Part shown: in pieces, positions 43,212 through 47,437 of the stretch
How positions within the stretch are numbered: position 1 is the stretch's first letter
Layout of the letters: every line of letters begins with the position of its first letter
DNA from: VGEM01 sp033764265
GTDB taxonomy: Bacteria > Pseudomonadota > Alphaproteobacteria > Rhodospirillales > Rhodospirillaceae
Assembly: GCA_033764265.1 (NCBI GenBank)
Contig: JANRJB010000114.1
Location: 1-47,437 of the forward strand
Reading direction: 5' to 3'
Length of the DNA stretch: 47,437 bases
The notes under the pieces: model-generated
Databases searched by the model: none
Told to the model about the DNA's origin: nothing
What the model saw: only the letters and a program-made list of their open reading frames with translations
Program-made: the position numbers and the translations under genes

Positions 43212-44429
43212 TCAGGACTTTTTGGCGGCTGCAGCGACGATCCCGGACAGGCCGGCGAGCTGACCGGCCCACGAATATCGCTCCACCATAAGCCGCCGGG
43301 CGCCGGCGGCGCGCGCGGCGATGATCGGGTCGGCCAGAACCGAGAGAACTGAACGCACGATGGCTTCAGCCGTGTCGGCGACCCAGAGGTCGCGACCGGC
43401 GATAGCTTCGATTCCTTCCAAACCTTGAGGCGTGGTCACCACCGGCTTGGCCATCGCCATGCCTTCGAGAACCTTGTTCTGGATTCCGCGCGCCAAACGC
43501 AGCGGCGCCACGACCACATTGGCATGGGCGATGTACGGTCGCACATCGTCGACCCGTCCGGTCACCATGACGCCGGCCAGCGAAGCGAGTGCGGTGACTT
43601 CCGGCGATGGTTTCGCGCCGACCACCGCGAACGTCGCGTTAGGATGCCGCTTTCGGATCGCGGGCAGGCAGTCGCGCGCAAACCAAGCGACCGCGTCGAC
43701 GTTGGGGCGGTAGTCCATCGTTCCGGTGAAAACGATGACCGGTCCCGCCCCCGGCGGATATGGCGACGCGCCGCCGCGGGCCGGATCGAAGTAGTCGCAA
43801 TCGATACCGTTGCTGACGGCATGGACCTTGCCTGCGACATCGGGGCATAGGCGCTTAAACAGCTCGGCCTCGTCGCGGGACACAAACAGACTGGCCGCCG
43901 CGCGCCGCGCGACCCTGCCGTCATAGGCCAGCAGCGCTCGAGCCTCGCGGGCGTAGAGCCACGATGCCGGCCATGCCGCCGTCTGGGCGTATTGACGCCA
44001 CTTGTCGGAATCGACGTCGACGAAATCCATCACGATCGGCATTTCGCGATACGCCGGCTCCAACAGGTAGTCCGCCATGGCCGAGGAATAGACGAAGGCC
44101 GCCGCCGGCCGGATGCGCGACACCGTCCGGCGTACCCAATCCGACATGACGCGATTGCGAAACGCCGCGACCGATAGCGGCGCGCCGCCGGCCAGACCGG
44201 CCAGAGCGTTCAAGCGCCGCCCCCACGATCCGAGGCGAATGCAGGCCAGGCTGCCCACCATTCCGGCCAGGGTCGCCTCATGCGCGTGATCGTCGACGTC
44301 GTCGATGAAACAGCCGAGGTGAACGGTGTAATGAGGGGCCAAATGCCTGATGAACTGATATGCCCGGATTTTTTCCCCTTTGTTCGGGGGGTAAGGTATA
44401 CGGTGGCAAAGGAACAGCAAATCGGGCAT
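43212..44429 (-). CDS. XrtA/PEP-CTERM system glycosyltransferase (TIGR03087-like)
   Basis: The product is 405 residues. It opens with 'L-L-F-L-C-H-R-I-P-Y-P-P-N-K-G-E-K-I-R-A', the conspicuous signature of the EpsH1-associated sugar transferase group. The donor domain includes 'V-S-N-G-I-D-C-D-Y-F', 'F-T-G-T-M-D-Y-R-P-N-V-D' and 'G-I-Q-N-K-V-L-E-G-M-A-M-A-K-P-V-V'. It is a GT-B enzyme adding a sugar in the cytoplasm to the exopolysaccharide linked to the system. ATG 44429 fits the family N-terminus; the frame runs further back to 44543 but over the divergent xrtA start. It is transcribed away from xrtA, with 63 bp between the chosen starts. Confidence 0.92.
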   Translation of the reverse strand: MPDLLFLCHRIPYPPNKGEKIRAYQFIRHLAPHYTVHLGCFIDDVDDHAHEATLAGMVGSLACIRLGSWGRRLNALAGLAGGAPLSVAAFRNRVMSDWVRRTVSRIRPAAAFVYSSAMADYLLEPAYREMPIVMDFVDVDSDKWRQYAQTAAWPASWLYAREARALLAYDGRVARRAAASLFVSRDEAELFKRLCPDVAGKVHAVSNGIDCDYFDPARGGASPYPPGAGPVIVFTGTMDYRPNVDAVAWFARDCLPAIRKRHPNATFAVVGAKPSPEVTALASLAGVMVTGRVDDVRPYIAHANVVVAPLRLARGIQNKVLEGMAMAKPVVTTPQGLEGIEAIAGRDLWVADTAEAIVRSVLSVLADPIIAARAAGARRLMVERYSWAGQLAGLSGIVAAAAKKS

Positions 44430-44492
44430 AAGGAAGCTGTCTTGTACGGTTCGGGCCGGACACCGGTTGGGCCAGCGGCATCGCATCATTTC

Positions 44493-46121
44493 ATGGACAT
44501 GGCAAGCCCGCAGCGGCGGGATCCCGAGGCACCGCCCGTGCACGACGTTTCGAGGCCCCTAACCGCAAATCCCGCAATCACAAGCCCCATGACCGAAGGC
44601 TCTTCGACGCTACCGGTCGGCTTGATCGCTTGGCCCAAGACGATCGCCATAATCGCCGCGGGCATTGGCGTGCTGGTTGCGGTGTTCTGGCCGACCGTGG
44701 CCTCGGCCGTCCATCAGTGGAACACCTCGTCGGCGTATAACTACGGCTTCCTGATCGCGCCGATCTCGCTGTACCTGATCTGGTCCGAGCGCGCCGTGTT
44801 GTCGGTGTGGCGACCGCGTGCGTCGCCATGGGGCATTGCCGTCATGACGGCCTTTGCCGCGGCTTGGCTGGTGGCCGACATCATAGGCATCGACGAGGGC
44901 CGCCATATCGCCTTTGTCGGCATGCTGCAGGGGCTGTTCCTTGCGGTTCTGGGCTGGCCGCTGTACCGGCGCGTGGCGTTCGCGCTGCAGTACCTGTGGC
45001 TTCAGGTTCCGACCGGCGAATTCCTGCTGGAACCCCTGCAGAAGCTGACTCACTGGGTCGCGGTCTGGATGCTGAAGCTGAGCGGCATGCCGGTGTACGG
45101 CGAGGGCATCCTGATCCAGGTGCCGAGCGGCAATTTCCTGGTCGAGCCGGGATGCGCCGGATTGAATTTTCTACTGGCGTCGATCGCGTTGGCGTTGCTT
45201 TACGGCAAATTGACTTACAAGCGGTGGTCGACCCGCCTGGTGTGTCTGGCCGTCGCCGTGGTCGCCTCGATTTTGGCGAACTTCCTGCGCGTGTACCTCA
45301 TCGTCGCGATCACCGAATGGACCGACCGCCGCATCGACATCACCGACGACCACCTGTTCTACGGCTGGGTGTTCTTCGGCATCATCATGCTGGCCATGAT
45401 GTGGTTCGGCATGCGCTACCGCGATACCGATGACGTCAAGGACCCGGCCGCAGAACGCCCCTCGCCGCGCGTGTCGGCCTCGGCAAAGCCCTTGGCCGCC
45501 GCGGCCGCCGGCTGCCTCGCGATCGCCGTTGGCGCGGCCGGCCTGGCCGGCGCCTCGACGCTGCCGGTCGACGCCGAAGACATCGCGGTCACCCTGCCGG
45601 CCGACATCGGCGGCTGGATGCGGTCCGGCATGACGCTGGAATGGCGTCCGACGATCGTGTCGGGCGGCTCGACCGCGGTGATGAGTTACGCCCGCGCCGG
45701 GCGCACCGCCGACGTCGCGGTGGGCTATTTCCCGGCTCAGTCCGACGGCGCCGAGGCCGCGGCCGCCGACAATCGCCCCGGACAAGCCGACCGTTGGGAG
45801 GAAATCGGGCGCCGCGTCGTCACGCTCGGCGACGGGTCCGCCGGTCGCACAGCGGTCCGCGCCGACCTGCGCGGCCCGTCCGGCCAGCGCACCACGTATT
45901 TCTGGTACGTCAGCTCCGGCTGCGTCACCCACCAGCGGCTGATCGCCAAGGTGTGCACCCTGAAGGATCGGCTGCGCGGGCAGCCGTCGGCCGGCGCGGT
46001 GGTGATGGTGTCGGTGCCGGTCGGCGCAGACCAGGCCGACACCGCGTCGGTGGCGGCGGCGCTTGCCCCGGCGTTCGACGACCTCGACGCGCTGGTGACT
46101 GCGTCCGCCCCGGCGAATTGA
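44493..46121 (+). CDS. xrtA: Exosortase XrtA fused to C-terminal EpsI (DUF3485) domain
   Basis: The product is 542 residues. Residues ~45-310 form the exosortase, with eight or so TM segments and the catalytic triad C221 ('E-P-G-C-A-G-L-N'), R266 ('A-N-F-L-R-V-Y') and H287 ('D-D-H-L-F-Y-G-W'). Residues ~330-542 form an EpsI/DUF3485 domain with a further TM near 325-350, predicted periplasmic. Exosortases cut PEP-CTERM tails at the inner membrane and are thought to pass the protein on for surface attachment. The start is uncertain. ATG 44493 has no ribosome site, ATG 44589 would remove a hydrophilic leader, and TTG 44442 has AAGGAAG upstream but extends toward the divergent gene. The amidotransferase follows after 15 bp. 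Confidence 0.94.
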   Translation: MDMASPQRRDPEAPPVHDVSRPLTANPAITSPMTEGSSTLPVGLIAWPKTIAIIAAGIGVLVAVFWPTVASAVHQWNTSSAYNYGFLIAPISLYLIWSERAVLSVWRPRASPWGIAVMTAFAAAWLVADIIGIDEGRHIAFVGMLQGLFLAVLGWPLYRRVAFALQYLWLQVPTGEFLLEPLQKLTHWVAVWMLKLSGMPVYGEGILIQVPSGNFLVEPGCAGLNFLLASIALALLYGKLTYKRWSTRLVCLAVAVVASILANFLRVYLIVAITEWTDRRIDITDDHLFYGWVFFGIIMLAMMWFGMRYRDTDDVKDPAAERPSPRVSASAKPLAAAAAGCLAIAVGAAGLAGASTLPVDAEDIAVTLPADIGGWMRSGMTLEWRPTIVSGGSTAVMSYARAGRTADVAVGYFPAQSDGAEAAAADNRPGQADRWEEIGRRVVTLGDGSAGRTAVRADLRGPSGQRTTYFWYVSSGCVTHQRLIAKVCTLKDRLRGQPSAGAVVMVSVPVGADQADTASVAAALAPAFDDLDALVTASAPAN

Positions 46122-46136
46122 CCCGGCCAGCGACGC

Positions 46137-47437
46137 ATGTGCGGCATTGTCGGCGTTTTTGATGGCGTGGCGGGTTCGCAGATCGACCCGGCGTTGATCA
46201 GGCGCATGGCCGACGCGATCGCGCACCGCGGTCCTGACGGCGACGGCTTCCATATCGCGCCAGGCATCGGCCTGGGCCATCGGCGGCTGGCGATCATCGA
46301 CCTGTCGGGCGGCGCGCAGCCGATGGCCACCGCGGACGGCCAGACGGTCGTGGTGTTCAACGGCGAGATCTACAATTTCCGCGAGGTTGCCGCCGAGTTG
46401 GCCGCGCATGGCTGCGTCTTCCGCACGCGTAGCGATACCGAGGTGATCCTCGAGGCCTATCGCGTCTGGGGGCCATCGTGCGTTACGCGGCTGTCGGGCA
46501 TGTTCGCCTTCGCGCTGTGGGACGCGACATCGCAGACGCTGATGCTGGCGCGCGACCGCATCGGCAAGAAGCCCCTGTACTACCGCATCGAGGCCGACCG
46601 CCGCATCGCGTTCGCCTCGGAGATCAAGGCCCTGCGCGTCGATCCGGCGTTCGACCGCCGGCTTGATCCTGCCGCCATTGAGGATTTTCTGGGCCTGGGT
46701 TACGTGCCGGACCCGCGCACGATTTACGCCGCGGTCAGGAAGCTGCCGCCCGCGCACACGCTGGTGTGGCGACGGGGCGCACAACCCGAGATTCGCCGCT
46801 ACTGGGCGCTGGACCTGACCGAAACGCCGGTGCGGTCGCGCGCCGAGGCGGTGGACGAACTGCGGGCGCGGCTGAAGGCCGCCGTGGCCGCGCGGCTGAT
46901 CTCCGACGTGCCGTTGGGCGCGTTCCTGTCGGGCGGCGTCGATTCAAGCGCGGTCGTCAGCACCATGGCCGGGCTGGCATCGGCGCCGGTCAAGACCTTC
47001 ACCATCGGCTTCGGCGTGGCCGATCACGACGAAACCGGCTACGCGCGCCTGATCGCGGAAAAATACGGCACCGATCACGTCGAGGCGTTCATCGACCCGC
47101 AATCCTTCGCCGCGTCGCATGATATGATCGACCGGCTGGTCGGCATTTACGACGAGCCGTTCGGCGACAACTCGGCCCTGCCCACCTTGCGCGTGTGCGC
47201 CGAGGCCCGCAAGAAAGTCACGGTCGCCCTGTCCGGCGACGGCGGCGACGAGGCGTTCGCCGGGTACCGGCGCTACTTGTGGCACGTGCGCGAACAACAG
47301 GTGCGGTCGCTGGTGCCGTCGGCCATCCGCGGCCCCCTGTTCTCGGCGCTGGCGGCGATCTATCCGTCGTTCGACAACGCGCCGCGGTTCCTGCGCGCCG
47401 GCACCACGCTGCGCGAGCTGGCGATGGGTTCGGCGGG
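46137..47437 (+). CDS. XrtA/PEP-CTERM system amidotransferase, asparagine-synthase-like (3' end outside window)
   Basis: The reading frame is open from ATG 46137 to the right edge, 433 codons without a stop; the family is about 630 residues. 'M-C-G-I-V-G-V-F' gives the N-terminal nucleophile Cys2 of class II glutamine amidotransferases, supported by 'H-R-G-P-D-G' and 'F-N-G-E-I-Y-N'. The synthetase half has the PP-loop 'S-G-G-V-D-S-S' from residue 265 and 'S-G-D-G-G-D-E'. It probably transfers glutamine-derived ammonia to a carboxyl group, for example making a uronamide on the glycan. Direct linkage to xrtA (15 bp) matches the exosortase-A amidotransferase (TIGR03108-like). True asparagine synthetase is less likely in this context. 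Confidence 0.92.
   Translation, partial: MCGIVGVFDGVAGSQIDPALIRRMADAIAHRGPDGDGFHIAPGIGLGHRRLAIIDLSGGAQPMATADGQTVVVFNGEIYNFREVAAELAAHGCVFRTRSDTEVILEAYRVWGPSCVTRLSGMFAFALWDATSQTLMLARDRIGKKPLYYRIEADRRIAFASEIKALRVDPAFDRRLDPAAIEDFLGLGYVPDPRTIYAAVRKLPPAHTLVWRRGAQPEIRRYWALDLTETPVRSRAEAVDELRARLKAAVAARLISDVPLGAFLSGGVDSSAVVSTMAGLASAPVKTFTIGFGVADHDETGYARLIAEKYGTDHVEAFIDPQSFAASHDMIDRLVGIYDEPFGDNSALPTLRVCAEARKKVTVALSGDGGDEAFAGYRRYLWHVREQQVRSLVPSAIRGPLFSALAAIYPSFDNAPRFLRAGTTLRELAMGSA

Noticed and set aside
46137..47437. Housekeeping asparagine synthetase B
   Set aside because: The motifs are shared, but direct linkage to xrtA and the exosortase-associated GT argues for the amidotransferase of the XrtA system. 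The missing 3' end prevents a final decision.

Overview
The window comes from a GC-rich Gram-negative bacterium, most likely a proteobacterium. The evidence is an RND efflux pair, a sigma-54 activator, an exosortase locus and lipid-linked glycan assembly. A short hairpin repeat at 4587-4607 is of a kind I associate with alphaproteobacterial genomes; this is from memory and is a weak taxonomic argument. No rRNA, tRNA, CRISPR array, transposase or integrase was seen.

Layout. (1) 1-4231: membrane fusion protein (cut by the left edge) and RND pump, followed by a decayed antitoxin-like remnant and a hairpin repeat. (2) 4638-7674, minus strand: three overlapping genes (GtrA, GT2 glycosyltransferase, large membrane GT-C-like protein). 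Divergent to them is a PLP-dependent threonine/serine dehydratase. (3) 8994-17983, plus strand: the regulatory arm of a XrtA/PEP-CTERM locus. It holds a polyprenyl-phosphate sugar transferase, PrsK histidine kinase, PrsR sigma-54 activator, PrsT TPR protein and GalE. (4) 18025-28936, minus strand: two glycosyltransferases, a Gfo/Idh/MocA-epimerase fusion, a WalW-like deacetylase, an MBL-fold protein, an alkaline-phosphatase-superfamily protein with altered active-site motifs, and a Tat-exported beta-helix protein. (5) 29161-37370: a second GtrA, then a compact minus-strand operon of Wzx flippase, GT-C, FAD oxidoreductase, GtrB-like GT2, hexapeptide acyltransferase, DPM-like GT2 and DegT aminotransferase. 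(6) 37659-43189: a beta-propeller protein, a HAF-repeat secreted protein, a small membrane protein, a GT4 and the O-ligase of exosortase A systems. (7) 43212-47437: XrtA-associated glycosyltransferase, exosortase XrtA fused to EpsI, and the start of the XrtA-type asparagine-synthase-like amidotransferase (cut by the right edge).

How it works together (inference from known families): PrsK/PrsR sense and activate sigma-54 promoters. The sugar transferase starts a glycan on undecaprenyl phosphate, the GTs and sugar-modifying enzymes build it, Wzx flips it and the O-ligase/polymerase joins or transfers it. XrtA processes PEP-CTERM proteins at the membrane. No PEP-CTERM substrate and no Wza/Wzc-type export genes were found here; they may lie outside the window. 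Hand counts of single 60-base lines show lower GC inside the glycan cassette (28-32 of 60) than in the flanks (39-44 of 60). This suggests the cassette was exchanged into an older XrtA framework.

The most interesting points are: a 17-bp tandem repeat that makes three ATGA-linked six-codon ORFs in front of prsK; the only strict sigma-54 promoter match found by eye in the spacers, directly before wzx; the degenerate phosphatase-superfamily protein; and the dehydrogenase-epimerase fusion.
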